From: Anisodus tanguticus
Lineage: Eukaryota > Streptophyta > Magnoliopsida > Solanales > Solanaceae
DNA length: 64,000 bases
Direction: 5' to 3'
NCBI GenBank assembly: GCA_034509755.1
Contig: CM067541.1
Coordinates: 1,786,001-1,850,000, forward strand
Part shown: positions 48,100 through 60,154 of the stretch, in pieces
Layout of the letters: each line of letters begins with the position of its first letter
How positions within the stretch are numbered: the stretch's first letter is position 1
Notes under the pieces: generated by a model
Database searches by the model: none
The model's input: the letters and a program-made list of their open reading frames with translations, nothing else
Told to the model about the DNA's origin: nothing
Made by a program: the position numbers and the translations under genes

Positions 48100-50862
48100 T
48101 CACCCTGGGTCGTCCATTGTTTCTTCGTTACATAAAAATAATTTTATTTCTTGTAAGGGTACGCCTAGTACTCCGATTTGAAATTCATGTTCTTTAGGAA
48201 AACATGTTAGATTGCCATTTGTAGCCTCTACTTCTCGCACTTTAATGTCATTCGATATTATTCATAGCGATTTATGGACATCTCCCGTTTTAAGTTATGT
48301 GGGTTATCGTTATTATGTTCAATTTTTGGATGATTATTCTAATTTTTATGGACTTTTTCGTTAGCGAAAAAATCTCAAGTTTTTTCCATCTTCTTAAATT
48401 TTAGAGCATTCATCCGTACCCAATTCGAACGAGAAATAAAAAACATTCAATGTGATAATGACAAAGAATATGATAATGAGTTGTTTCAGAAATTTTGTGC
48501 AAATAATGGCATAGTTTTTTATTTTTCTTGTCCTTATACGTCTTCACAAAATGGGAAAGCCGAACGAAAAGTACGTACCATAAATAATATTGTCCGAACT
48601 TTATTGGTCCATGCTTCCGTACCCATTCCTTTTGGCATCATGCTCTACAAATGACTACATATATTTAACATACTTCTTACCAAAGGATTGACGTATTCAT
48701 CCCCTCTTAAAATTCTTTATAATAAGAATCCTTCGTATTCACATCTTAGGGTCTTCGGGTGCTTATGTTATCCACTATTCCGCCAAATACAATTAACAAA
48801 CTTCAAGCCCGTTCTACCCCTTGTGTGTTTTTGGGTTATCCATCTAATTATCGTGTTTACAAATATTTTGATTTATCATCTAATAAAATCATAATTAGTG
48901 ACCATGTTATTTTTTATGAAACCCAATTTCCGTTTGCTAAAGTGGGTAGTCCCGGAACTAGTTCGTATAATTTTTTAGATGAAGAGGTCTCCATGTATAT
49001 TATCCACCATTTATCGGACTTGTCCCGCACCCAAATTCTTCCAGCGGGCCTACTACCCGCTGGATCTACAATTTCGTCCCCTCTGTCCAGTGGGCCAGTC
49101 CCTCCCGTCTCGGGTCCAATAACTGGGCCAAATGTCCAGCCCAGTTCTGGCCCTCCATTTGTTCCAGTCTCGATCTAGCTTCCCGTGTTGGGCCAGCAGG
49201 CCCACTGCCTGTTGGCCAGTCCGTCACCCATCCGAATTTTCCCAAAATCCACCCAATTCTCCCCCGAGTCACAGATCGATCACTCGTAGTCAACGGGGTA
49301 TTTTTAAACCAAAAAGACATTTTAATCTAAATTCTAATGTTCTCAAATCCCCTACCCCGTAACCCAGTGTCTGCGTTAAATGACCCGAATAGAAAATTGG
49401 CTATGAACGACGAATATGATGCTCTTATTGAAAATAAGGCGTGGGAGTTGGTGCCCCATCCTTCTGGTGTTAATATTATTCGGTCTATGTGGATTTTTAC
49501 TCATAAAGATAATTTTGATGGTTCGTTTGCGAGGCATAAGGCTCGTCTTGTAGGTGATAGTAAGACTCAACAGGTTGGCGTGGATTGTGGTGAGACGTTT
49601 AGTCCGGTGGTCAAATCGGCTACCATTAGCACTTTTCTCAGCATGACTCTTTCAAAAGCTTGTCCAATTCATCAGTTAGATGTGAATAATGCTTTCTTAC
49701 ATGATGATCTTAAGGAGACCGTTTACATGCATCAGCCCTTGGGATTTTTGAGACCCCAAATATCCTCATCATGTCTGTTTATTGAAGAAGTCCTTGTATG
49801 GGCTTAAGCAAGCCCTCGGGCTTGGTATAAGAGATTTACAGACTATATTTCCTCTATTGGGTTTTCTCACAGCATGTATGATAATTCATTATTCATATAT
49901 CGTCGTGGTACTTCCGGCTTATATTCTATTATATGTGGATGATATTATCTTGACTGTCTCTTCTGATGTTTTGCGCAAGTCTATCATGACAATGATCAGT
50001 TATGAGTTTGCTATGAAAGACTTGGGGCCCTTGAGTTACTTTTTGGGGATTATTGTCACTCGTCATACATGTGGGTTATTCTTATCACAAAGAAAGTATG
50101 CCGATGAGATCCTTAAGCGGTGGTATGTCCTCGTGCAAGTTTAGTTCCACTCCAGTTGATACTAAACCCAAACTGGGTGCTGACTGGCTGACCTTACGAG
50201 GATCCGACCCACTATCGCAGTCTTGCAGGGGCTCTTCAATATCTTACTTTCACAAAACCGGATATTACGTATGCCGTACAACAGATGTGTTTATTTATGC
50301 ATGATCCCAGGATTAAGCACATGAATGCGCTCACACACATTATTCGATACATCCAGGGGACACTTGACTATGGCTTACATCTATATCCTTCGTCGACGTC
50401 TACACTTGTCTCGTATACAGATGTTGATTGGGATGACTATTGTATGTTTCTTGGTAATAGCTTGGTCTCCTGGTCTACGAAGCAACATTCTACATTGTCA
50501 CGTTCTAGTGTAAGAGGTGAGTATCGAAGGGTAGCAATGTGGTCTCTGAATCATGTTGGTTACGTAATCTTCTCTTGGAACTTCATTGTCCCATTCAGAA
50601 AACTACCTTGGTTTATTGTGATAATATTAGTGTCGTCTACCTTTCTGGTAATCCGGTTCAACACCAGCACACTAAACACATCGAGATGGATATTCACTTT
50701 GTTCGCGAAAAGGTAGCTCGTGGACAAGTTCGCGTCTGCCATGTCCCTTCCAGGTATCAAATTGTAGATATATTTACTAAGGGTCTTCCCTCTGTCCTTT
50801 TGGAAGATTTTAGGGATAGTCTCAGCGTACGAAGATCGCCCGCTATGAGCACGGGGGTGTGA
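48100..50862 (+). pseudogene. Copia B integrase, RT and RNase H, broken
   Basis: The integrase core is split by stops and shifts (48100-48650; motifs IIHSDLW, YYVQFLDDYS, SSQNGKAERK still readable). RT from 49337: LNDPNRKLAMNDEYDALI, ARLVGDSKTQQVGVDCGETFSPVVK, HQLDVNNAFLHDDLKE, a shift near 49760, then an intact YVDD box at 49932-49943 and DLGPLSYFLGI. Shifts follow near 50140 and 50500. RNase H ends as KHIEMDIHFVREKVARGQ and LTKGL-equivalent IFTKGLPSV up to 50862, overlapping the LTR start by three bases. Confidence 0.9.
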
Positions 50863-51166
50863 CAGAATATACTGTGATATACATGGCATATACAACAGTG
50901 TATATCACGGTATATCACTAGTATTCCGGACAGTTTTGGCCGTGATATACACGGCATATACAGCTGTGTATATCACGATTTATGGAGCATATTTTAGTAA
51001 CTTTAGTTTGTATTTAATTAGCATTGTACACTTACCATAATTGTAGAATTATTGTACAAGTAGAATAAGGTTTTAGGAGTAGAATATGATTTTCCTATTA
51101 TGGAAATTGTAAATTGTATATATACTCATTCATTAATGAAAATAATCAAGGGGATTATTTCTTTCA
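50860..51166 (+). repeat. 3' LTR of copia B
   Basis: Begins TGACAGAATATACTG after the G-rich tract and ends TTTCTTTCA before TACTA. The last about 165 bp are identical to the 5' copy apart from the 6-bp indel; all eight substitutions fall in the first about 140 bp. Confidence 0.94.
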
Positions 51167-51518
51167 TACTATGTGATTTGCAACTTTTGAACTACGAAAC
51201 AAAGTTACAATTTTGAAATTGTATTACAAAAAAAATTATATTTCTATTAAATAATATAAGAGACAATTAGCCTTGGGATGTTTTTTCACTATCTTGTTCA
51301 ATTATTTAAGTGTTTAAATGTATAAAAAAAGTCCCCCCAAATCCCCCTTCCCGACCCGACCCGTCCCGTCCCGTCCCCTCTGATAGCGAGATGTGGGACG
51401 GGACGGGACCACTTCCCGTCCCTCTAATCCCCCCGTCCCGATCCTGACCCACTCCCGTCCCCCCAAATCCGGTCTCGTCCTGTCCCATCCCGTCCCAATG
51501 GCCATCCTTAGCTACAAC

Positions 51519-53560
51519 AAAAGAACTTAGAGAAATATTCGAAGTTGAGAACTTTGTCGTTCTGTATGCTAACTTGTGTCTGGAGACAGTTCTGAAGAAT
51601 GATCATAGTTTAAATTTACAGCGATAACTAAAACGTGCAGATAATGCAGGGATTATGATGCGAAATTTGGTTCATTTCCCCCTTCGGTTACTTGAAACAA
51701 CAAATAATACGACAATATGAGCATGAGGGTCGGGTACATACGAATTCACGATTTAAAATTGGTGGATTTAATAGTGTTACACTCGCTATTCTTTTATGAC
51801 AATGAGTTCAAACTTAACGAGTGTGTGCATGTGTTGTTTTTCTATAATGGCGGTATCCAAGTCAACCTATACACCTCGACTATTTTGTCAAGTACTTGTT
51901 ACTTTCTATTAGCACCGAATATCGGCAAATTCTGTCCATCGATGTTAGACATACAAGACCACATAGAGTTTTTTTTTATCTTTGCTGAAATTTCATAGAC
52001 ATGTTTATTTCACCGAGCCTCTACACGACATAATACCCAGATCATTACGCCTTTCATGTGGGTTAGAACTCACTTGATAAAGAATTTTATTACCTTAGGA
52101 CCGTTATAATTATGGCCACCGTTCACTGTGGCTTTGGTTGTCACCACCCTTGTTATCAGGTAACCATCTTCCTTGATCTTCCGGCATCGAAAGAAGTGTT
52201 AGCTCCCATTCATGATGTTACAACTTTGTAGAGATATGTGGTTTTGGTAAACAGTCGTCCAAGCCTGATCACTTCAACCCTTGTGAGGAGGCACTCTGGG
52301 CTCATGTAACTTTAATATGTGTATGTTTATTATATCAAAATTGTTTAATCTCTATTTTGGTTATTTTCTTTCCAAACTTCCAACAGGGCATACCAACTTC
52401 AACTCATTAATTCATATAGCAACAAACAACTTAGAATTAATTATACCAATGATATTTCCATAGCAAAAAGAATAATTTCATCAAGTTATATCAGAGAAGG
52501 AAATCTTTGCCTCACTGGCAAATTCATAATCCAAAAAAAAAAAAACTAAAGTATAGGGTGAATCTAATAATCTTCTATCAGGTTTCCTGTTTTGTATTAT
52601 GCGTCTCCATTTCTTCCATATTATATTCTGAGACTTGTGTCTTTTCTCATTTTTCATCTGTCTCTACATAAATTAAAGAGAAAACACACTTATGGATCAA
52701 GCAGGATAATGTTTAAGTATATAGATCAATAGTAAAGGAAGAAAAAACCAAATAACAAGATAAATTAGATATTTACAAAAAAAAAAAAAAGTAAACCTAT
52801 TAAAAAGTTTAGCCTAACGGTCAATGAAGTCAGTGGCGAACCTATATTGAGGTCACTAAGTGTTCAAGCATCAATTATTATTTATTAGTATCATTATATT
52901 TTTATATTGGAAACTAGTAATAACATACAAAAATATTATCCGTTTATTTATTAAAGTCAGTTCGTATAAATATGCTTTTGAATGAAGTGGGTGAAAATTT
53001 GCAAGATTTAAATTCAAAAATTCAAATATTCCAAGTTCTTGAGGAAGATTATCTAATACTAGTACCGGTGGTAGATAGCAAATAAAGTTTGAATCATGAT
53101 TATGTGACGTTTATTATACTCATATGCTTTTGCTTTCAAAATTCAAAATGGAGGGTAATTGAAATATTCAAATGTAATTGTTGGAAGGAAGTTTGAGAAT
53201 TTGAAGACTCCTTATGTTTAATCTATATTACTTAAATAGTTCTATCTTGAAAGTACCCAGGGCACATGATTGTTTATTTAATTTATGTTTATGTGTTTAA
53301 TGTGGTCTGCTCCTAATGCAGCAGGACAAATCAAATTAATAATGCTAATGTTATAGATTAATAATGCTAATGCTATGTATCAATGTGGTTTATTGATAGC
53401 TCAGATGTTGGGTCCCTTGTCTTTCATCAGTCAACAAAATCCTCCCCTCTTTCTTTGAAACGTAGTGAAGAATATAAATGATAGTTGATAAATACAACAT
53501 ATGAAAATATGATAGTTGATGAAATATTCATAATATATTAAGGGGTATATCCATTGCGAT
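51519..53560. other. Intergenic region between the two hAT elements
   Basis: AT-rich. Around 51830-51960 a diverged copy of the SINE-like repeat at 35781 may be present (ATGGCGGTATCCAAGTCAAC, CACCTCGACTATTTTGTCAA). A short duplication of AATAATGCTAATG occurs near 53337-53372. No gene recognised. Confidence 0.5.
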
Positions 53561-55783
53561 TAGGGGGTGTCCAACGGGGCGGGGTGGAACCCGACGGGAC
53601 TGGGGGAGGTCGGGACCGGTCCTCCGGCGGGACTGGCGGGATTGACAAACGTCCCGTCCCGTTCCTCATCCCGTCGGAAAAGGGGACCGGTCTTGGCGGG
53701 GTCGGGATCGGGATTTCCTTTTTTTTTTTGCACTTAATTTTTAAAAATAACATATATAAACACTTCAATAATTGAGCAAGATAGTGTAATAAAAATATCT
53801 CAATGCTATTTTTGTGCCTCTTATATTATTTAATAGAAATATAATTTTTTTGTAATACAATTTCAAAATTGCAACTTTGTGGTGTTGAAAGTTGCAAATC
53901 ACACATAGTAAAATTGCAATTACAAAAATCACATATTTATAAACACCTTTTCTAATTTCTTCACAATGTCTTGTGGTTATTCGGTTGGAATTGAAATTTG
54001 TTGGTCAAATTGGTCGATGTCGCTTCCACCTCTGTCGGACAAGATTTCATTGTAGTTTTCGTTGTCTTCTTCGTTGATCTCTGGTTGACCGCACCTTCTA
54101 CGCTCCGCTCGTATCCAATCTCTGAATAAAACTGCAATATCAAAGTTGTCTCCTGCTAATAAGTGTCTGTGTTCTCCTATTTAAAATCTTCCGACAGAAA
54201 AAGCGCTTCCAGACGCTGTTGATGACACTTGAATGTTCAACACATCTCGGACCATCTTTGCTAGTGTCGAAAATGTCTTCTCATTATCCCTCCAGTATTT
54301 AAGCAAGTTTTCACGTCCTTCTTCATTTGAGAACTGCTTGATACGGTACAACACCCTACAAAACAAAAACATCAAACTTGCTAACTTGATTAGTGGTGGA
54401 ACCACTAAGCATTCTATTTCTAAGGCTTTCAATACTAGCCGCAGAAACAACATGTTTTTATAAGGTTGTATTGTAGAAGAAGAAGATGGTATAGAAGTCG
54501 GTTGGTTGCTAGCACTTTCTTGTTGGTAATGCGTTTTTGTTTTTTTTTTTGCATTCATCGTATATTCTAGACAAAACTTATTCTTTAGTTGGTTTCTTAG
54601 GTGGTTGTTCATTTGTATTTTTTGGAGTTGGAGTTGGAAGTAGTGCTATACAATCATAAATAGTTTCAATAAGTGTTTTACAACTGTCTATTTTAATAGT
54701 CGGATTTAATACTACACCAATAATATAAATAGTGGGAATAGAAAAAAAAAATTGATAAACATTTTTTAATAGTGTCTTATAAGATGTTTTTTCCATATAT
54801 TCATTAAGCAATAAAAATATTAGAGCTATATAAAATAACACAGTTGAAATAATAGGATAATATATACCAGAAAATTCTTTAGTTGCTTGAAAAAATTTCT
54901 CTAAAAATAAAATAAGTTTTGAATTTTTTTCTCAATCATTATCTATAAGTATATCAGTTAGATTTTGATTATGGGCGTTAAAAAATAAAGTTATAGGTCT
55001 TCTATAATCGTAAGTAACAAGTAGTTGTTCATATAAAGAATTCCGCCTAGTCACTACTTATTCAGGAATTTTTCTAAAAGGTAATCCACAATCGTGACAA
55101 GTTTTTTATATTCTTTTTTTCTTTGTATTCTGTTGCTTTTAAAAATAAAGTTTATACCAAATTGTACTTTATTAAGAATGTCTTCAAAAAGTGATAAATC
55201 GTCCTTTACAACTAAGTTATAAATATGTCACACACATTTTATATGAAAATGATTAGGAAAAGATGGAGTTAGTAGATTTTTAAAAGTCACACGACATAAT
55301 TATTAGAAGAAGCATTATCTAACGTAACAATCATTATTTTGTCAGTTATATCATAATAATCGTAAACTTGATGAATATTTTCTGCAATAAAATTTTCAGT
55401 GTGCCTATCATCAATATATCTATATGCTAAAATATGTTAGTGCATAGACCAATTATGATCTATCCAATGATATGTTACAGTTAAATAATCATGTTTGTTA
55501 GTACTACGGCCTATATCAGAAGTGGTTGATACTTTTCCAGAAAAATGATATAATGCATAACGTAAATATTGTTGATATTCTTGTGCAAATTTAAAAATGT
55601 CTCTCCTAACAGTTGATCTAGGAAAATCGTTAAAAGCAGGATTATACATATCTATTATGTAATGAATAAAACTATGAGAGGAAGAAAATGAAAAAGGCAA
55701 ACCCTCCACTGCAACTAATTTTGCTATTGCTTCCCTATCTCTATGTTTATCGTATTTAGGACCTATAATTCCCCCGGTCGTCG
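53561..55783 (-). mobile_element. hAT-2: truncated relative of hAT-1
   Basis: The left end TAGGGGGTGTCCAACGGGGC resembles the hAT-1 terminus and is followed by the same GGGACGGG-rich subterminal DNA. Homology to hAT-1, in opposite orientation, runs to about 55783 (equivalent to about 44450 in hAT-1) and then stops abruptly. The BED-finger part and the other terminus are absent, so no target duplication can be checked. Confidence 0.88.
54183..55720 (-). pseudogene. hAT-2 transposase, decayed
   Basis: Read leftwards: the region YNPAFNDFPRSTVRRDIFKF and HFSGKVSTTSDIGRSTN (about 55500-55650), a broken middle, then the C-terminal hATC segment RENLLKYWRDNEKTFSTLAK, VLNIQVSSTASGSAFS near 54190-54330. 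Same family as 43905-46267 but independent mutations; stops and shifts throughout. Confidence 0.87.
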
Positions 55784-55826
55784 GGTAGGAGACTGAAAAA
55801 GATAGTTTCAGAAGAAAGGCAAGAGT

Positions 55827-58220
55827 CTAGAGACAGTTGGTAACAAGATTGGAAGGAAAAGGGTATACCTCTACGGTTACGTCAACCTCGTCGGCTGCCT
55901 CAACATGAGAAACTCTGATATCGAGGCTAGCCGATGGATAATCCTGCAGGTGTTCAGAAGTACGAGCCAAAGAGGACGTCCCTCCGGTATGGAGAGAGGC
56001 ACCATGTACTTTCCGCCGCCTATCGTGCCTTATTATAGTGGTTCCTGAAAGACAAAACCAAGGAACATAAGTAACGAGAGATAGCCGATACAAAGGTAGT
56101 TAAGGCAGATAAGGGATATACATCATCATCCATCTCTTCAGAAACATGGACTTCGGCTCCGCGGGATCTTTCTTCCTTACGCTCACAAATTACAACCAAT
56201 TCACCTAGCCTAGCTTTTTTCTAAAATAGATTGCCTAGGCGATGGAGATCCCTTGGTAGGAGTGGTTTCCAAATCAACAAACCCTGAGGGACATACATAA
56301 GAAGTGTTAGCCTAGAATGTATAAGAAATTCTGGCCAACATATGTGTAGAGGAAAAAACAACTCACCTTTTCTCTTGGTTGCCGCAGCATGAAGGAAGAC
56401 CAAGAGGCAGTAGGACTATCCGAACTGATGGACACCACCTTTGAAGGGACCTCTTTTGTCCTTGACTTAGCGTTGACTGGGTTTTTCTTATTCGGCTGGG
56501 CTAGCCGATCACTCTGTCTTGTCTGGATCAGCCGATCACAGTAGACTCCCAGAGAGGATTGGAATAATCTTTCTTTGGCTACCTTCCACCAGTCAACAAA
56601 AGCAACAGTAGTGTTTGAGAGCCGCCGGACGAAAGAGGCAAGCTTATCGAGATTGTAGGCGGCTACTTCCTCTGTCTTCTTGACATTTAGAGAGCAACGA
56701 TGGGTCGAATAAGCAATACTACGGTGAGGCCATGGTATGTGTTGAGTCATGCCAAATTGTCGTGCCACAAAGTTGGGTCTATAGGGCTCCGTGGTCAACT
56801 TGTTATGCCTAGAATTGTGCTTCAAGCCTCCTAAAAGTTCCCTAGTTGTAAGGATACGCCCCCACACTCGATTCATGACCTTCCGCTGGGCGAATGAAAG
56901 GTTATCGTAGGCTATTTAATGAACCCAGTCGGGAGTGGCCCATTGTTCAAAGACCGGTTTCCAATCTGCGTAATGGTCTCGAGACAGACCATGCAGGGTG
57001 GAGACTGCAGTGAAAACATCCGGGGGCACAAGAGGTGTTCCCCGAAGAGTGTCGGCTAATACCGGCTGAGCTAACGGAGAACGGCTGCCATCAAAATCGT
57101 CAGGGATAAACTCTGGGAAATACAAAGTGATCCACAACTGTAAGAACCACAGAGGACCGGCCAGAGTATCCAGATTTCGAGAGTCATTTAACCTAGTCTG
57201 AGCATCGCCCAAAACCATGTACAAGTAAGCTAAAAAGAGGGATGCCCAACTGATATTTTCCCCTGAAACGGCCAAAGCCACATAAATCTCCAACTCATTG
57301 ACAATTGCATAAGAGCCCGTATAGACGAAGTAACGGCTAAACCAATAGAACAGAAAAGCATGATGCTCAGCATCAGCGACCGGAAGAGGCGACCTTCGGC
57401 GGTTAGCAGACATGAAAGAGCCATAGTTGGAGGAATTTTTTGAAACAAAAATCCCCGAGTTGGGAACTTTAATTTCACTCAGGGTAGGCGCTTCGGCTCC
57501 TAATATCGGAAGGCCTAGTATCGCTGTTACATCAAGAAGGGTGGGAGTCATCATCCCCCAGGGAAAAACAAAAGCACTAGCGGTAGTCGACCAATAACCA
57601 AGAAATGCATATATAAGGCCGATATTGTAGGAGATATCAGACCCCGATAGTACAATGGTGTCACGACCCAAATCGGAGGGACGCGATGGGCACCCGAACC
57701 CCACCCACCTGGTACCGCCAATCACATTTGTTACGTCCAAAATTATTTCGGAGTTGCATCCTTTCATATGCTAATCTCTTTTTTATTAGCATACATAAAT
57801 ATAACATAATTTTCCCGACACTCGGGTCTATTTACAAACGCCTAGCGATTTTACATACGCCTATCGATTTAAACCGTGACCCGAAAGTATGGGATATTAC
57901 AAATGGCGTCATAAAGACCCATACGCTCCCACTCGGTTCCTTTGGCCGACTTGACCCGGTCCACCCAAGCAGAATAGTTGGCAACCTTGGTCGGTAGGTG
58001 CATAGGTTAGCCGGACAACGGTCGGCAGTGAACCAGTCGCAGGTGAGGGGAAGGTCATAGGTCACCGAGCTAAGATGTTGAGATAAAATAACGTCACCTT
58101 GTTCCGTCCTACCATACGGAGCCAGAACCAACTGTTCATCAACAAGGACCAAGGCATTGGTTAGGTCTTTATCGGCTAGAGTGGTCCGTATATCTTCTCA
58201 GAAGAGGAAGAAGAAGCCAT
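55827..58220 (-). pseudogene. Plant mobile domain (PMD) gene, broken
   Basis: PMD proteins are plant-specific and occur both as host genes and inside transposons. The probable start is 58220 (MASSSSSE), with a one-base shift soon after. Exon 1 reads LVLVDEQLVLAPYG, then in another frame WVDRVKSAKGTEWERMGLYD to 57907. After an LTR-like insert (57659-57901) the domain continues (SGSDISYNIGLIYAFLGYW, GMMTPTLLDVTAILGLPILG) to an in-frame TAA near 56917 and then in the same frame (KVMNRVWGRILTTRELLGG) to a donor at about 56367. Two later exons are readable near 56285-56122 and 56046-55870 (RRKVHGASLHTGGTSSLA). It stops at the hAT-2 junction. Damaged by at least two shifts, one stop and one insertion. 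Confidence 0.82.
57659..57901 (-). mobile_element. Solo-LTR-like insert in the PMD gene
   Basis: 243 bp beginning TGTCACGACCC and ending GATATTACA on the plus strand (TG...CA), flanked by a perfect 5-bp duplication AATGG (57654-57658, 57902-57906). These are LTR features, and there is no internal region, so a solo LTR (or very short non-autonomous element) is likely. Which strand is the element's sense strand is not known. Confidence 0.8.
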
Positions 58221-58565
58221 GACAGTCGAGTAAGAAAAGGACCGAGATTAGGGTTTTTACGTAGAAGGGAAGAGATCGGAGATCAAGTACAAATTTCTCA
58301 GAAATATGTCTCTTCTTAAGCAGATCTCGATGCGCAGTAGAAATTAGGGCTACCCCTTCGAATGCATGGTTGGAAAACATTGGGACCGATTCGTGGTAAT
58401 AAAGACACCTCGGTTGAAGGGGGAACCCAATTCAGAAGCAATCATCATTGCATGCACTAGAGACAAGACAATTGAAGTGACATGCACGGCTACGTCAGAC
58501 TGAAATAACGACTACTTTCGGATACATCAACTCAGCAGTCACACTCGAGTTAATGTAGGGGCAAT

Positions 58566-59110
58566 TGTTAACACTTAAAAATAGCTAAGTGTTTAGCTGA
58601 ATTCAGTTACAGTCGAACTATTCCGGAGCTGAATTTACTCCTAGTCCTCGACTACAAGAACTTCATCGGCTACCAAGGCATCTCAGACGAGTTGTTAGTT
58701 AAAGGTGCGACTGGGACCCACTTAGACGCAGATGCCTCAATCGACCAAGTCGAAAGGGTTTCAGACCCCTATAAGCGATAACGACCAACAACAGCTAAAA
58801 GAAATGGGTCATTATCCGGGCAAGAGGAGTAAAGGAAGAGAAAATCGGCACCACCTCCCCCATAGTCGGCCATTAAACTTGGTGGGTTACTTGATGGCTG
58901 ACATGGGGGGGGGGGCACGTTTGTACAGTTTTTCCCTCTTTTTTACTATAAATAGAACACATTTTTTGTATATAGACACACACGATCAATCAAACAACTC
59001 AAAATTTTATCTATCTTTATCTTTTATCCTTTACTTTTACTTTACTCGGCTGTATTCATGTTTCTTACCTCTTAGTTTACTCACACCACCGTCCTAACGC
59101 TTTCTGGAGT
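58566..59110 (+). mobile_element. Probable retrotransposon LTR antisense to PMD gene
   Basis: Starts TGTTAACACTTAAAAATAG right after a purine-rich tract (GTAGGGGCAAT, 58555-58565). It contains a TATA box (CTATAAATAG at 58946-58955) followed by a T/C-rich transcript-start-like region. The right end is not clear (about 59080-59140). The layout suggests a 3' LTR, possibly of a Ty3/gypsy element; no pol gene is present in the window to prove it. Confidence 0.5.
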
Positions 59111-59139
59111 AGTTGGGGGAACCCATTGCTGGAAATTAG

Positions 59140-60103
59140 AATTCCGTTTCCAGCCCAAATCGCTTAAGTTAAGGAATCAATTTGTCTCCCGATTTCATCA
59201 TCCGATAAAACGGCAGAAGACAGAATTCATGGCGAGAACAAATATATACCCACCAAATAATATTTCAAATTTTTTTTTGAAAAAAAAATCTATGAACAAA
59301 GGCTCCAAACGACCATTACTTTCCATAGCCATAGGCATATCAGATTCTATGTTACGGTCGGGGTACTATAAGTTTATAACAACCACTACATTAATACTCA
59401 ATTAATTGTTTGTGGAGAATAAGATTTTCTCGTGGTAGTAATTGCAAATTCATTCAAAATTGTGGAAGGTTCGTATTTTGTTGTTGCGATTGAGAATCTG
59501 AAACTACGTTTCTCTTACTCACTTCGACATCCGTAAAAACTAAAATTTGCAAACAAAATTCTTTCTTTGAAGTCAGTCTAGAATGACAATTGACAACTTC
59601 AAATTTAACATCTTTATATTACTCCCTTTATTCTCTTTTATTTGTCATTTTAGAAAAAATAGGCTCGATGCAAAATTATCATTTTTAAAAAACTAAGAAG
59701 ATATGAATTATTCTTTTCGTTTCACCTTTACTATTCCAAGAAGGCATGTTGTCACTAATTACTCGTTTAATGAAGAGATAAAATTAATTTAGTTATATAT
59801 TATGTATAATTAAATTAAAAAATAATTTTTTTAATGGGCATGTGAAAACCTGATAGATTGCCACTGCCACCGCCAAGCTTAATTTGGTCAACATATAATT
59901 TATAAAAAAATAAAAAGACATGAACCGTCCAAGTCTTATTTTTCTTTTTGACTTGCTAACCCCACCTTTAAATCAAATCTTTTCATTGATAAATGCAGAT
60001 CTGGAAATTCACAATTTTCATGATTTTACAGAAATAAAAAAGACTGGTAGTTGATTACTAATACCTTTAAAAATGCAGTCGACAGTGTGCTACTATATTA
60101 AGT

Positions 60104-60154
<51 letters not shown>

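Larger units (their letters stand above)
46290..51166 (+). mobile_element. Ty1/copia element B, full length, nested in hAT-1
   Basis: LTRs at 46290-46602 (313 bp) and 50860-51166 (307 bp), both TGACAGAATATAC...TTTCTTTCA. Perfect 5-bp target duplication TACTA (46285-46289, 51167-51171). The primer-binding site TGGTATCAAAAG starts at 46603 and a G-rich polypurine tract (CACGGGGGTG) precedes 50860. By eye the LTRs differ at 8 positions plus one 6-bp indel. Same family as element A: gag, pol, PBS region and LTR U5 align throughout. It interrupts hAT-1 downstream of the transposase remnant. Confidence 0.95.
43354..51510 (+). mobile_element. hAT DNA transposon (hAT-1) with nested copia
   Basis: Flanked by a perfect 8-bp target duplication GCTACAAC (43346-43353, 51511-51518), the hAT signature. 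The ends are inverted: left TAAGGCTGTCCGGTGGGCC, right (reverse complement) TAAGGATGGCCATTGGGAC. Both subterminal regions are rich in GGGACGGGAC-type motifs (43360-43470, 51330-51500), as expected for transposase-binding sites. Removing the nested copia element and one copy of its duplication leaves about 3.3 kb. The transposase inside is decayed. Confidence 0.93.

Noticed and set aside
51306..51505. Gly/Asp-rich and Thr/Gly-rich small frames near the hAT end (also 53538-53775 and 43280-43525)
   Set aside because: Produced by GGGACGGGAC-type subterminal repeats of the hAT elements; non-coding.
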